A stretch of DNA of 64,000 nt from Biscogniauxia marginata (taxonomy: Eukaryota > Ascomycota > Sordariomycetes > Xylariales > Xylariaceae): NCBI GenBank assembly GCA_022695795.1, contig MU404068.1, positions 124,001 through 188,000 on the forward strand, in the 5' to 3' direction. A program made the translations under genes and the position numbers. Below are positions 25,102 to 36,670 of the stretch, piece after piece. The stretch's first letter is position 1, and each line of letters begins with the position of its first letter. A model generated the notes under the pieces. That model worked only from the letters and a program-made list of their open reading frames with translations. It was not told the DNA's origin and searched no databases.

Positions 25102-27201
25102 ATGCCTTATTCCTCTACCAATAACATGGCGACTGAGAACTTTGGAGCCGCTCGAGGCACTGCTGCAGGCAATCCTCATGGCGCCATGTCCAGCACCGCT
25201 GCTGGCACTATTCCCGCCCACTACCTGGCCACTCAGGTCGCTACCAACCACGAGTCTGCCAGCATGACTAGTGCTCAGACCCAAGGCCCTGTTGACGCTG
25301 GTATGAACGCTGTTGTCAACCAGCTCGGCGGACTCGGTATCAATGGCGGTGGTGTTGGTCCTAACGGTCCTGTCCCGAACATGGTCAACCCCTACATGGC
25401 CACTCCGGATGCGCAGGTTCTGTACACTGCTGGCTATGCTCCTGCTCCTGCCGGCGTTCATCCCTTCGGCTACGGACAGCACCCTGAGGCTAGTGCCAAT
25501 GCTTTTACTGCTCCGTATCTTCCCCAGGGAGCTTACCCTGCCTATCTCCCCTATCAATTCGTCCCCATCACCCCTGGCCGTCCTGGTATCATGACTGAGC
25601 GCTCGGAGGTTAGCTCCAAGGATGTTCCTGGTTTGGATAACCGTCGATCCTCTTACTCGACCAATGAGTCCACTCCTGCCACTCCCTTCTTTGGTAGCAT
25701 GGCCTCTCGTGATCAGGGTAACCGCGTCGCTGTCTTTGACCGCTCCACCTACACCACTCCTTCGCCCCAGCAGCTCGTCGCTGGCGGAGCTGTTCAGCAG
25801 CCCAAGGGTTTATACTCCATCCCTATCCCCGTTGACCGTGACCTCGATGCTCTGCTTCGACGTGAGCCTTCGGTTCCCAATGCTGTTCCGGCCGTCTTCA
25901 CTCCTCAGGAGAGCATGAAGACCCTTGACCAGAGTCTGGTCAACCACATTCCCGGCAACCGCAATGTTTACATCCGTGGTCTCCATCCTACCACCGACGA
26001 TGATCTTCTTCTGAAGTACACCGAGCGCTTTGGCAAGGTCGAAACCTCCAAGGCTATCATTGATACTGCCACCGGTGCTTGCAAGGGGTATTTTCTTTTT
26101 CACCGCACTCACCATTGGTTATAGTAGTAAAGCTGACACATGACATAGTTTCGGCTTCGCCAAGTTCTACGACGTCCGTGACTCCGAGATGTGTATTCGA
26201 GGCTTCTACCGTTTGGGATATGAAGTTGGCTTTGCCAGAGTCCGAATGCCCAAGTCTCGTTGCCTTGAGCAGCAGGCATGGCCCATGGCTAACTTTCAGC
26301 AGGAGTCCTTCAACTCCCGACTGAAGGCCGAAGGAGATGACGATTCGACTAACCTCTACATCTCCAACCTGCCTAAGTCTCTGACTGAGATGGTAAGTAT
26401 TTTTCATCCCGGTACCTAGGTCTTAAGATATCTGACAATCATAGGAACTCGTCACTATCTTCGATCGCTACACGATCCTCTCCAGCAAGATCCTGCGTGA
26501 CTCCATGGGTAACAGTCGCGGCGTTGGATTTGCCCGGTAGGTTTCTTGTCTTGTTAACCCCACAAGCTTTGCCGTACTGACACTAGACATAGATTCGAGT
26601 CCCGTGATGTCTGTGATGAGGTTATTAAGGAGTTCACGGGTGTCAACATTGGCGAGGAGGCTTTGCCCATGCAGATCCGTTATGCTGACACTCCAGCTCA
26701 GAAGGAGCTCAAGCGTATTACCGCTGAGCGACGTCAGTTCCGAACGAACGAGTACAACGTCGGCGCCTACGGAACCCCCCTCGTTGGCATGAACCCGACT
26801 ATCTATAACCAACCTGGATATAGACGTGGTGCGAACGGCGCAGGGTAAGATGCTCACTTCCTGTTTCTATCTGGGCTAGGAAGCTTTGACTAATACATGT
26901 CCTCCAGAGCCTTCGGTCCTCGCGGTCCTTCGTTCGGTACTCGAGCTCAGGGTCAGGGTCAGGGTCGTGGTGGAATGGGTGGCAGACCTCAGTATGCTGC
27001 CCAGGCCTACCCTTCTCACTGCCCCTGCCACCCACCTCGTCGCTAATTATCTCTCCTGTTAGACCGAGCAGTATTGCCACTGGCAATGCGGCGTCTTCGG
27101 AGGATAGTTCAGGTGACGAGGGTGTTACGATCCATGTCGATTCCCCATTGGTTGCGAACGGAAGTACACAATCATCTCCCGTGAAGCAGGAAAAAGACTG
27201 A
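25102..27201 (+). CDS. Two-RRM RNA-binding protein of the RBMS/MSSP type
   Basis: Predicted single-stranded nucleic-acid-binding regulator. Exons: 25102-26087, 26149-26392, 26445-26536, 26593-26844, 26908-26991, 27063-27201; all introns GT-AG, 52-71 nt; 598 residues. Residues 1-280 are low-complexity (Ala, Pro, Asn, Gln, Ser), lacking a domain I recognise. RRM1 (about 287-365) has RNP2 VYIRGL and RNP1 CKGFGFAKF; RRM2 (about 396-475) has RNP2 LYISNL and RNP1 SRGVGFARF. A Gly/Gln/Arg-rich stretch (GQGQGQGRGGMGG) and an acidic Ser tail follow. Close spacing of two RRMs and the YISNLP motif match the RBMS/MSSP family. A 63-nt in-frame segment in the RRM linker (26240-26302) may be a further intron, giving 577 residues. 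The start follows a leader splice site. Targets cannot be inferred. Confidence 0.88.
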
Positions 27202-27789
27202 ACAATACCCTTTCCGGTCTTGTGTTTGAGGCTCGGTATTATCATCTTTGGTCTTGTTTTTCGAACGGCATGATCTATCACTACCTTGGCACATGTTCAC
27301 GCTGTTACTACATCGGCATCAACGTCCTCCATTGGTCGGCAGACATGGTTACCTTTCTGGCGTTGTTGAATCACTTATGCTATTACTCATTGAGCTATTA
27401 GAAATGACTGATATGTCATTTTATCATCATGAAGTTGTTGGTGGACAGAAAAAAAAGTTGTGTGTCTCATCTTTACTAGACACGTTTTTTCCATCTTTGT
27501 ACTCTCAAAGGGTCAAAACTTGGTAGTTTAGTCTAGTAGGGCAGTATTGGTAGATGAATGAACTCCTCTGCATATAAACTTGTATCATGACTTTTGTGGA
27601 TTTGTGTTTAATATGTTGGCAGCGCGTGGACAGATTCCGCTAAGCCTGTGTAAACACTCAGGAGCGCCAGATAGATCAATTGCCAACTTGAATGATAGGT
27701 AGCCTCTGTAATAAGCTCGGGTGCACACTGCGGCTGATGGGTATCAATTGATTTTGGTATAGGCAATTTGAAGCGAAGGGCTACCTACA
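27202..27789. other. Convergent intergenic region RRM gene / RIO2
   Basis: 588 bp of 3' flanking sequence for two convergent genes. Only short motif-free frames are seen. Confidence 0.6.
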
Positions 27790-29262
27790 TCATGTCTCGT
27801 TTTTAAGTGATAATTTCGAGACATCTATTCTGGAAGTAGGATCTTCTCCATAATCCACATTGGTACTCGATTGCACCCTTGTTTGCTCTGCTTCTTCCCT
27901 CTCTTCCTTTTCCCCTCCTTGCTCGTCTTCGTCGTCGTTCTCGCTCTCCTCTTCCCCACCCTCCTCCTCCCCCTCCGTTTCTTCATCTTCATCATCGTCA
28001 TCGTCATCGTCGTCGTCATCACTGGCTTCTTCGCCCTTACTCCCTTGCTGCTGCTGCTCGTGTATGGCGGCCTCGAGGTCCTTGAGGGCGCGCTTGGAGA
28101 AGCCGGAGGCCTCGACGGCGGCGTCGAGGCGGCGGGCGCCGTCCTTGCCGACGGTGCGGCGGGCGTCCCGAAAGAAGGGGCCCGGCTGCGCGCTGACGAA
28201 GTGGAAGCGCCGCTCGAAGAAGCGCCGGACGCAGGCCACGTCCCGGTCGAAGTACATCTCGGCGTTGGCGTGGTCCATGGATACCATCTGCGGGAAGTCG
28301 ATTATGACCGGGGTCACCTTGGTGGTGGGTTTGCTGTTGTCATCATCCTCGTCGTCGTCGTCGCCGTCGTTGTGGCTGGGCTCTTTGGCTTTGCCGTTGG
28401 TCGACGACGGTTGTGTCGATGACGGCTGTTGCTCCCCCGCCTCTACTTCCTCTTCCTCCTCCTTTATGAGGATGTTGAACTCGTTGAAGTCGCCGTGGAT
28501 CAGGCCGTGGCGGGCCAGCCGCAGGATCACGGCGATGAGCTCGGCGTAGAGGGCGGCCGGGTCGGGCACCGAGGCGATCTGCCGTAGCGGGAAGGCGTCG
28601 ACGAACTCCATGAGCACGGTGTGGCGGTTCTGGGCGATGGGCTCGGGCACCAGGAACCCCTCCTCGCGCAGGACGCGCATGAAGGCGAACTCGCGCTCGG
28701 CCGCTAAACGCGACAGGTACATCCAGCTGCCGCCGTGGCGATGGTGCTGCAGGTAGTCGCGGTTGGCCTTGACGGTGCGGAACGAGACGCGCCCGAGGCG
28801 GTGGATCTTGAGCACCTTCTGCGCGCCCGAGGCGTCGGCCACGGCCGTGATGTCGCTCTCCTTGCCGACGCCGATGCGGTCCCCGACGCTGTACACGCCG
28901 CCCTGGCTCGCGTGCGCGTGCAGCGCCAGGTAGTCGAGCCCCCCGTACGTCAGCCGGTACCCGTCGTACCGCGCCCCCTGGGGCCGCGCGATCAGGCCCG
29001 CCTTGGCGAGCGACGAGATGGCCCGCCGCGTCCGGCTCGCGCCCCCGCGCAGCTTGGCGACGCTCTCGATCAGCGGCGTCGGGACCACCTCGTGGTTCTT
29101 GCTGCCGATTTCTACCTAAATTTTATTTTATTTTTGCTTAGCTTGCGCTGTTCCGTGTGACGGCCAGGGGGGGGGGGGGGGGAGAGAAAGGGTTCTTACG
29201 GCTGTGAGGACGCGCCAGTCCTCGGATGTGAGGTGGCGCATCGCCTTGGAGTCGAGCTTCAT
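27790..29262 (-). CDS. RIO2: RIO2 atypical serine/threonine kinase, 40S ribosome maturation
   Basis: RIO-family kinase/ATPase acting on cytoplasmic pre-40S particles before 20S pre-rRNA cleavage. Exon 1 29200-29262 encodes MKLDSKAMRHLTSEDWRVLTA; an 84-nt intron (GTAAGA...TTTAG) follows; exon 2 is 27790-29115. Total 462 residues. Order: N-terminal winged helix (1-90, including SSLAKAGLIARPQGARYDGY); nucleotide loop DRIGVGKESDI; catalytic loop HGDFNEFNI near 228-236; metal-binding IDFPQMVS near 291-298; then a highly acidic tail with runs of Asp/Glu. An acidic insert also lies between the catalytic loop and IDFPQ. The first 250 codons of exon 2 almost all end in G or C. The intron contains a 16-base C tract on the coding strand (G16 at 29167-29182). 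Divergent with RPN1. Secure. Confidence 0.95.
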
Positions 29263-30002
29263 GATGGCGGGTGGCCTCCTCCTTTTCCTATTGCGCTCGC
29301 TTTTCCTCCTGGAGTAGGCTACTTTGTGAAGGGGTGACTGGTTCTTCTCCTTGAACCAGAGGAGAAAACAGTTATAAAAACAGGCAAATCCGGTACTTAA
29401 GGAGAAATAGTTGCTATAATGTTACTGGAAACCCGCGGCTAGGAGTTGAACTTGATATATTTCTATGTAAATGTACAGAGTAACACCCCACCAAAATTGT
29501 TTAAAATTCCCTGGAGTGGGAACTTATCCGATTAGCGATAAGATGGCGATAAACTAGCGGGCCCACGACGGGACCAAAGTCGAAGTGGAGTTAATTATAT
29601 GCAACTAACGGGATATTCGACAAACCTGAAATTCATGTAGAAGTAACGATTGGCTTGGAGTTTGCGAGGCTCCCGACTTCGAGGGAAGCACTGACCACAT
29701 CACTAGGCGGCAGAGTGGTCGCGTAATAACTGACCTAAGCCTTTCCGCCTTTCCAGCCTTGGAGCTTCCTGCACCCGAAGCTGCGAAAGCTCAACACCAC
29801 AACTACCAATCTTCCATCTCTGCCATCTTGTCCAGTTCCGCCACACCACGGCCGAACTCGCCAACTCTGACCAGTAGTCCATCACTTTCTTTTTCCCACT
29901 CTCCAGCGCTCTTGGTAGCGCAGACATCGTCTCGTACCTCGTTTATACCCGGCCGTCCCATTATCTTTCCAACCCGCCCCCGACCCTGCTTCCCCGGCCA
30001 CC
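29263..30002. promoter_or_regulatory. Shared divergent promoter RIO2 / RPN1
   Basis: 740 bp between divergent start codons. It contains CGATAAG at 29536-29542 followed five bases later by CGATAAA at 29547-29553. The RPN1-proximal part (29740-30000) is C-rich leader-like sequence ending in CGGCCACC before the ATG. Confidence 0.6.
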
Positions 30003-32899
30003 ATGGCACCGAGTAGCGACCAGCCAAAGGCGACCGACAAGGGAAAGGGAAAGGCCGCCGACGGCCAGGTTGACGAGACCAAGAAAGGCAAGGATGGCCA
30101 GGCCCAAGTAAATGGCAAGAAGGATGAAGACAAGATCGAGTGTGCGTTTGATCCCAGAATTAGACACCCCTGTAAACACTTGCTAAAACCTCACAGCTGC
30201 AGAGGAGCTGAGCGAAGAGGACCAACAGCTCAAGAACGAGCTGGACATGCTCGTCGAACGGTTGTCGGTACGACCCTGACCTGCCCTCTACCCTTTCGAC
30301 TACAGGAGTAAGTACTAATCAAGTCCCGCAGGAGTCCGATGCATCCCTCTACAAGCCGGCCTTGGAGGCCATGAAGACTTCCATCAAGACTTCGACGTCG
30401 TCTATGACTGCAGTACCGAAACCCCTCAAGTTTCTGAGACCACATTACGAAGCGATGACGAAGCTCTACGATGACTGGCCTGAGGGTGACGACAAGGCGT
30501 CCATAGCCGATGTCCTGTCCGTCATTGGTATGACCTTCTCGGACGAAGACCGCCAAGATACTCTAAAGTACCGGTTACTATCGCCCACGGAAGACATTGG
30601 CTCATGGGGACATGAATATGTCAGGCACTTGGCCTTGGAGATTGGCGAGGTCTACGGAAAGCGAGTCACCGCGGACGAGCCTGTAAAGGACCTCATTGAT
30701 CTCGCATTGGTCCTTGTTCCGCTATTCCTCAAGAGCAATGCCGAAGCCGATGCTGTCGACCTGATGAGCGAACTAGAGATCATTGAAGAGCTCCCCAAAT
30801 TCGTCGATGAGAACACATACTCCCGCGTCTGTTTGTATCTCGTGAGCATGGTCAATCTCCTGACCTACCCAGATAACGAGCAGTTCCTCCGAACCGCCCA
30901 CGACATTTACCAGTCATACAACCAACACGCCCAGGCTCTGGTGATTGCGATACGACTCAACGATTTCGATCTCGTCAACGCGGATTTGGAATCTACGTCA
31001 GACCCAGCTCTGAAGAAACAACTAGCCTTCCTCATTGGTCGTCAGAAGATATGGCTGAATGTTGAAAAGGGCGATGACGTGGAGAAGGATGTCCAAGAGA
31101 TCGAGGAGGCCCTCGGTAATATCAAGCTCTCAGAGTACTTCAAGATTCTAGGCAAGGAACTCAACATTCTTGAGCCCAAGACGACCGAGGATATCTACAA
31201 GAGCCACTTGGAGAGCAGTCGTGTTGCTGGTATGACCAACCTAGACTCTGCCCGACATAACCTTGCAGCCGCCTTTGTCAATGCCTTCGTCAACGCAGGA
31301 TTTGGCAACGATAAGATGATGTTGGTCGACCAGGACAAGGAAAGCTGGGTCTGGAAGACTAAAGATGAGGGCATGATGTCCACAGTCGCATCACTCGGAA
31401 CCCTGCTCATGTGGGACGTCGAGAATGGGTTGGACAAGATCGACAAGTTTACTTATGCTGAAGAGCCCCAGATTCAGGCCGGCGCTATGCTCGCTATTGG
31501 TATCATGAACTCTGGAGTGCGGATAGACAGCGATCCTGCTTTGGCTCTCTTGGGAGATCAGGACAAGCTCGAGCACAAGAGCCCTCTCGTGCGGACTGCA
31601 TCGATAATGGGCCTTGGACTTTCTTACGCCGGATCGCAAAAGGAGGACCTATTAGAGTTCCTTTTGCCCATTGTCACTAACTCGAGTCAGGATATGCAGA
31701 TTTCTGCCATGGCAGCTCTATCCTGTGGTCTAATCTTTGTTGGGTCTGGCAACCCTGAAATCAGTGAGGCTTTCGTCACACTTCTGATGGATGAGGACCG
31801 CAAAACGCAGCTCACAGACAAGTGGACTCGCTTCCTTGCCCTTGGTCTCGGTCTCCTCTTCTTCGGTCGACAGGAAGAAGTCGATGTTGTCTTGGAGGCG
31901 CTCAAAGCAGTCGACCACCCCATGGCTAGGCCGTCTTCTGTTCTTGCACAGATATGCGCCTGGGCAGGGACTGGTGCCGTGTTGAAGATCCAAGAACTCC
32001 TACATATCTGCAACGAACACATCGAGGACTCTGAAGAAAAGAAGGGCGATGAGCTGCTGCAGGCATACGCCGTTCTCGGAATTGCGCTAGTTGCCATGGG
32101 CGAGGATGTAGGCCAGGAAATGGTGCTACGGCATTTCGGCCATCTTATGCACTACGGAGAGGCGAACATTCGTCGTGCTGTTCCTCTGGCCATGGGTCTG
32201 ATTAGTCCTAGCAACCCTCAGATGAAGGTATACGATACTCTGTCGCGGTATAGTCACGATAATGACAATGATGTCGCCATCAACGCAATCTTTGCTATGG
32301 GTCTCCTAGGAGCTGGCACGAATAATGCGAGATTGGCTCAACTCCTACGTCAGCTTGCCAGCTACTACCACCGCGACCAAGAATCCCTATTCATGGTCCG
32401 CATAGCACAAGGTCTCTTGCACATGGGCAAAGGAACTTTGTCTCTCAGCCCCTTCCACACTGACCGACAGATCCTTTCAAGAGTATCGACCGCCGGTCTG
32501 CTCGCCGTCCTCGTCGCCATGATTGATGCTAAACAGTTCATCACTTCTAATTCACACTATCTGCTATACTTCCTAGTAACCGCCATGCACCCCCGATTCC
32601 TTGTCACACTGGATGAAGACCTCAAACCCCTGACGGTCAATGTCCGTGTTGGTCAGGCCGTTGATGTGGTAGGTCAGGCAGGTAGGCCCAAGACAATCAC
32701 CGGTTGGCAGACGCAGAGCACGCCCGTGTTGCTGGCATATGGGGAGAGAGCGGAGCTCGAAGATGAGGAGTATATCAGTCTAAGCAGCACGCTGGAAGGC
32801 CTCGTCATCCTGCGCAAGGCAAGAGCAATACCCTTATTCTTACCAAAGTACCTGAAACTAATGTCCCACTAGAATCCGGACTGGGAGGGAGGGAAATGA
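30003..32899 (+). CDS. RPN1: RPN1 (PSMD2), 26S proteasome base subunit
   Basis: Largest-class scaffold of the 19S base; docks ubiquitin receptors/shuttles and Ubp6. Exons: 30003-30141, 30197-30267, 30332-32818, 32873-32899. Introns 1 and 2 are GT-AG (55 and 64 nt); the third (32819-32872, 54 nt) is GC-AG with AAG|GCAAGA donor, CTAAT branch and CACTAG acceptor. The product is 907 residues, normal for Rpn1. It has a Lys/Asp-rich N-terminus, the helical Rpn1 N-terminal domain (SAEELSEEDQQLKNELDMLV, then HYEAMTKLYDDWP), and central PC repeats (e.g. MLAIGIMNSGVR, ASIMGLGLSYAGS, AMGLISPSNPQ). The C-terminus is LEGLVILRKNPDWEGGK. If the last intron were retained the protein would instead end in a 17-residue tail stopping at the acceptor TAG. 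Divergent with RIO2. Secure. Confidence 0.96.
32819..32872 (+). other. GC-AG intron in RPN1
   Basis: Non-canonical donor GC in context AAG|GCAAGA. It has a CTAAT branch site (about 32858) and TAG acceptor. Splicing restores the conserved LRKNPD tail. Confidence 0.88.
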
Positions 32900-33546
32900 T
32901 GATGATGATGAAGATGAAGAGTCGAGTGTAGAGTGAGAAGAGAAAAAGAGAGAGAGACGTAGATAGAGTATTGACTTGATATACCTAGATAGTTAGGTTA
33001 AGCCATACTCGCTACTGCTATATGACCTTATGAAGCTGATCTGGTCTGGGTCTGGTAAGGTCGGGGAAGCCCACGGGGGGTTCGTCCCGGTTAGACGCTT
33101 AAGTCGAATGCTCGGTTTTACGCATAAAGTGTAACATTAACCCTAAAAAATACACAAGATAATACGCAAACCCCGTGCCGAGCCTTGGATTGCAATTCCT
33201 CCTGTATCAGGTATGAAAAGGCAGCTAGCTCTTCTAAGTTCCGTTGATCAAGAAGTGAGCTATCAACAGTGGTGAATTTCCCGAAAAGCTATTTCCTAAA
33301 ACGACCCTTCTACTCTCCCCTTTTCCCCTCCCTGTTTTGCACGATCGTGAGATAGGAGAGAGAAGACAGTAAGTACCCTCGAAGAAGAAAAAACCCTTAG
33401 GTAATATTATATATATATAGGTATATATATATATAAACATAATAACTGTCAGGAGTAACGTCGTAAAAACAAAGTTCAGAAAAAAAAAGTACATGATTTC
33501 CCCCCTTCCCTCCTTCCCCCTTTCTCTCTCTCGCGCGTGCAATTTT
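32900..33546. other. Convergent intergenic region RPN1 / DBP10
   Basis: About 650 bp of 3' flanks. It contains ATG/GAT-rich and purine-rich stretches at 32890-32960 and an AT dinucleotide-rich tract near 33408-33435. No gene seen. Confidence 0.6.
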
Positions 33547-36500
33547 TCACCGCCTCGCGGGCCTCGCGTTCTTGGCCAGGCGCTGCTCCCTGAGCTTCCG
33601 CGCCTTGCGTATGTCCTCGGCGGTCTTGATCTCCTTCCTGCTGCCGGCGCCGTCGCGGAAGCGGCCGACGCGCTTCTCCCTGGCCTCGGCGACGCGGCGC
33701 TTGCGGACGTGGTAGTCGTCGCGGTACTTGTCCGCGTCCTTGGGGGCCTTCTCCTGCCTGTGGCGGTACTTTTTCGTCGTCATCGTCGTCGTCGTCATCA
33801 TCTCCCCCTTTCCTGCTCCTGCTCCTGCTTCCGTCGGTGCCCTCGGTGCTACGCCGCCGCGCTTCTCGGGCTCGCCGACCCGAGGCGCGCGTCCGAGGCG
33901 CTGGGCCTTCTTCCACCTCTCGAAGCGGCCGCTCTGGAAGCTGGCGGCGATCTTGACGCCGCTCTCGCCGCGCACGAGCTTCGCCCCCCCGCGGCTGCCG
34001 TCCTCGTCGTTGTCGCGCGACACGTACTTGCCGGCCTTCTTGTCCCAGCGCATGCGCGCCCGCGCCGGCACGCCGAACGACTTGGCGCCCTCGTCATTCG
34101 TCAGGTCCATCGTGGCGGCGCGCGCGGCCTCGACGAAGTTGGTCGAGCCCGAGTTCACGCTGTACCCGCGCTCCTCGGCCGTGTTCACCGTGCGCGGCGT
34201 GTACGACATGAAGAGCTCCGAATCCTGCCAGGAGGACGGGTCTTGGGACGACTTCTTGTTGTGCCTGCCAGTTGCGTTGTTGGATATGGTAACTTCGAGG
34301 TCTGACTCCGATTCTTCTCCATCTTGTCCTTGCTCTTCTTCGTCGGAGCCGATATCGTCTCCGTCGTGGATTTCCTCGTCTTCCTCATCGAAGCCCTCTA
34401 CATCATCTGCTTCTGCGGCCGAAGAATCATCATCCGGCTCTTTATCTTCCTTACCTGTCCTCCGAGGGCCAAAACGCTCTCGGAGTGATTTCATGACTTC
34501 TGCCGCATCATTGCGACCAGATTTGCTAGTCCTACCAATTTCAAATATGGTTTCTTGTGGTTTGAAACCGCTGATCTTGGCGAGCATTGCGGCACGAGCA
34601 TTTTCAGCGTCACCTAGCTCCTCTCCAAAAACGGGATGAACTTGCATCCAGCCTTTAGACGCGACGACCTCTTTCGCGCGGCGTGCGCTCTGGCTAGAAG
34701 CTGAATTACGGGTTTTCAGATACAGCCTCTCGGCTTTCTCTGCAACTCTTCGGAGCACATTGAGGTCTTCGCTTTCGCCGAGAATTTTGTTAAGCCACTC
34801 CACGTTGGTTTCGACCTTGCTCCTGACGGGGGAACCGACTACCATGTCTTCCGCGAAGTTTGTAGTTCCCTTTCCTTCATCGCCAACGACGAGCTTCTTG
34901 CCTAGAAACAGCTGTAGATCGATTAAATACGGTGCATCAGAATCTCTCACAAGACTGTAAGACCATCCCTTCTGCCCTGCTCTTGCTGTGCGGCCCACCC
35001 TATGCACGAAGATCTTTGGCTGTGGGCAAAAATCGTCTGTAGCGGAAGAGTCAATACTTATTTATTCCTTTCATCGGGCTAAAACAGAGGATTTGGGAGT
35101 CTTAGACTGTGACTTCGGTCACGAAGCCCTTAGCTAGGTTTGTCGGGGACATGCTAGGCAAAAGAGCAGCAATTGAAAATACATACAGTTTATGACATTG
35201 GAAAGCATAGGAATATCTATACCTCTCGCAGCAACGTCTGTCACCTGAAATTGATTTGATTAGGCTTGTATCGCGTATTTCGAGGAACTCAACAGTCTAG
35301 GGCCAGCCAAATTGTAGCGCCATAGTAATAGGAAGAACTTACAACAAGAATGTGGGAACGACCACGTCTAAAGTTTTCTACCTGATTTTTTCGAGCGGTC
35401 TGATCTAAAGAGCCGTATACGCACGAGACCGCGAATCCTGCCTCTTGAAGAAGAGACTGCAGGTATTGACAGTGATGTTGCGTTGCCGTGAAAACAATAG
35501 TCGAATGTTCGGTGGGCTTCCCCTTTTCCCTAGGCGCGTCCGATTCGCGCTTTCTCTTTTTCGAGGGATTATCAGTTTCGGGCTGAACGCCCTCTGGTAA
35601 CCCCGTCGGTACTTTGATTATGTCGTACAATATGTGAAGCAGAACCCCCTCCTTCTCACTACCCTTCACGCTGAAGAAGGCTGATTGGAGGTCTGGAGAG
35701 ATCTTTGATTCGGCATCTAGTCGGACGAGGGTTGGATCCTGTAGTCCTGCTCGGGCAAATTCGACCAAGGAAGCGGGCAGCGTTGCGGAGAATAATAAGG
35801 TCTGCCGGTATGGTGGCAAAGAGGCCAAAATCTCGTTCATCTGAGGCGCGAAACCTTGTTCCATCAACCTGTCCACTTCGTCGAAGACAGCATACTCTAT
35901 AGATAATTCAAGAGACATCTCCACCTTGAGGTGAAGAAATCTTCCTGGGGTAGCGACTATTATGTCTGGGTTCCCTGACATAGAACTGAACTGTTCCTCG
36001 AGAGAGTCGCCTCCCACTAAAAGTATAGTCCTGAGGTCGGTTCCGCGACTGAACTCCTTTACCGTCTTCAAGGTCTGCAGGGCCAGCTCTCGCGAGGGTG
36101 AGAGGATTAGGGCCCTAGCACCAATCGTAGTCTTGTGCGCTTTTAGGCGCTCTATCATAGGAATGACGAACGCCGCAGTTTTCCCAGACCCCGTACGCGC
36201 CATACCCACGACATCCTTCTTGCCCATAATGAGTGGGATAACCCGACGCTGGATAGGGGTCGGGACCGAGAACCCCTTTCTTGTGATGGCTTTGAGGAGA
36301 TTTGGATTAAGTCCTAAAAACCTGTTAGCCGAGTGCTATGCGAACCAGTTTTGAATCGTATTGTCTACAAACCCATAGCTTGAAAACCACCACCCTTCTT
36401 GACCGTCCTGCCCTTCAGATTGCTTGCCTTCCTGAAAGAAGCCGCTTGTTTTAAGGCAATGAATGTCTCGTCATCCTGGCCATCTTCTGCATCCTGGCCA

Positions 36501-36670
36501 TTTCCAATGCCATCGAGAAAGTCCCCAACGTCAAAACCGAAGCCATTTTGGGCAGCAGTTTTCCTGTCCTTCTCGTTCGCGGTTTCAACGACGTCGTCGG
36601 TGGCGAAAAGAGAGCCTAAAATGTCGACTTCATTTTCGGATGCAGCCGGGGACACAGCGCGTCGCGGCAT
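33547..36670 (-). CDS. DBP10: DBP10 (DDX54) DEAD-box RNA helicase, 60S biogenesis
   Basis: Nucleolar ATP-dependent RNA helicase of pre-60S assembly. Exons: 36373-36670, 35343-36313, 35187-35244, 33547-35036; introns of 59, 98, 150 nt, all GT-AG. 938 residues from the chosen ATG ([20 protein letters not shown]), picked because family N-termini look like this; an in-frame ATG at 36763 would add 31 residues. Motifs: Q motif [17 protein letters not shown], Ia [15 protein letters not shown] (not DEAD) near 244-247, [44 protein letters not shown]. The C-terminal half carries the DBP10-specific domain ([13 protein letters not shown], then [11 protein letters not shown]) and a Lys/Arg tail. Codon use switches sharply to GC-ending codons below about 34230. 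Divergent with SPF31. Confidence 0.93.

Noticed and set aside
25069..25557. 162-codon antisense frame opposite the RRM gene
   Set aside because: It is a shadow of the Ala/Pro/Gly-rich coding exon and has no independent support.
27860..28549. Long antisense frame (229 codons, Ser-rich) opposite RIO2
   Set aside because: It is the complement of RIO2's Asp/Glu-rich acidic segments; antisense to such codons gives Ser-rich open frames. No motif and RIO2 is certain.
33493..34639. Two long antisense frames opposite DBP10 exon 4
   Set aside because: They are shadows produced by the GC-ending codon bias of DBP10. They have no domain and overlap each other in different frames.
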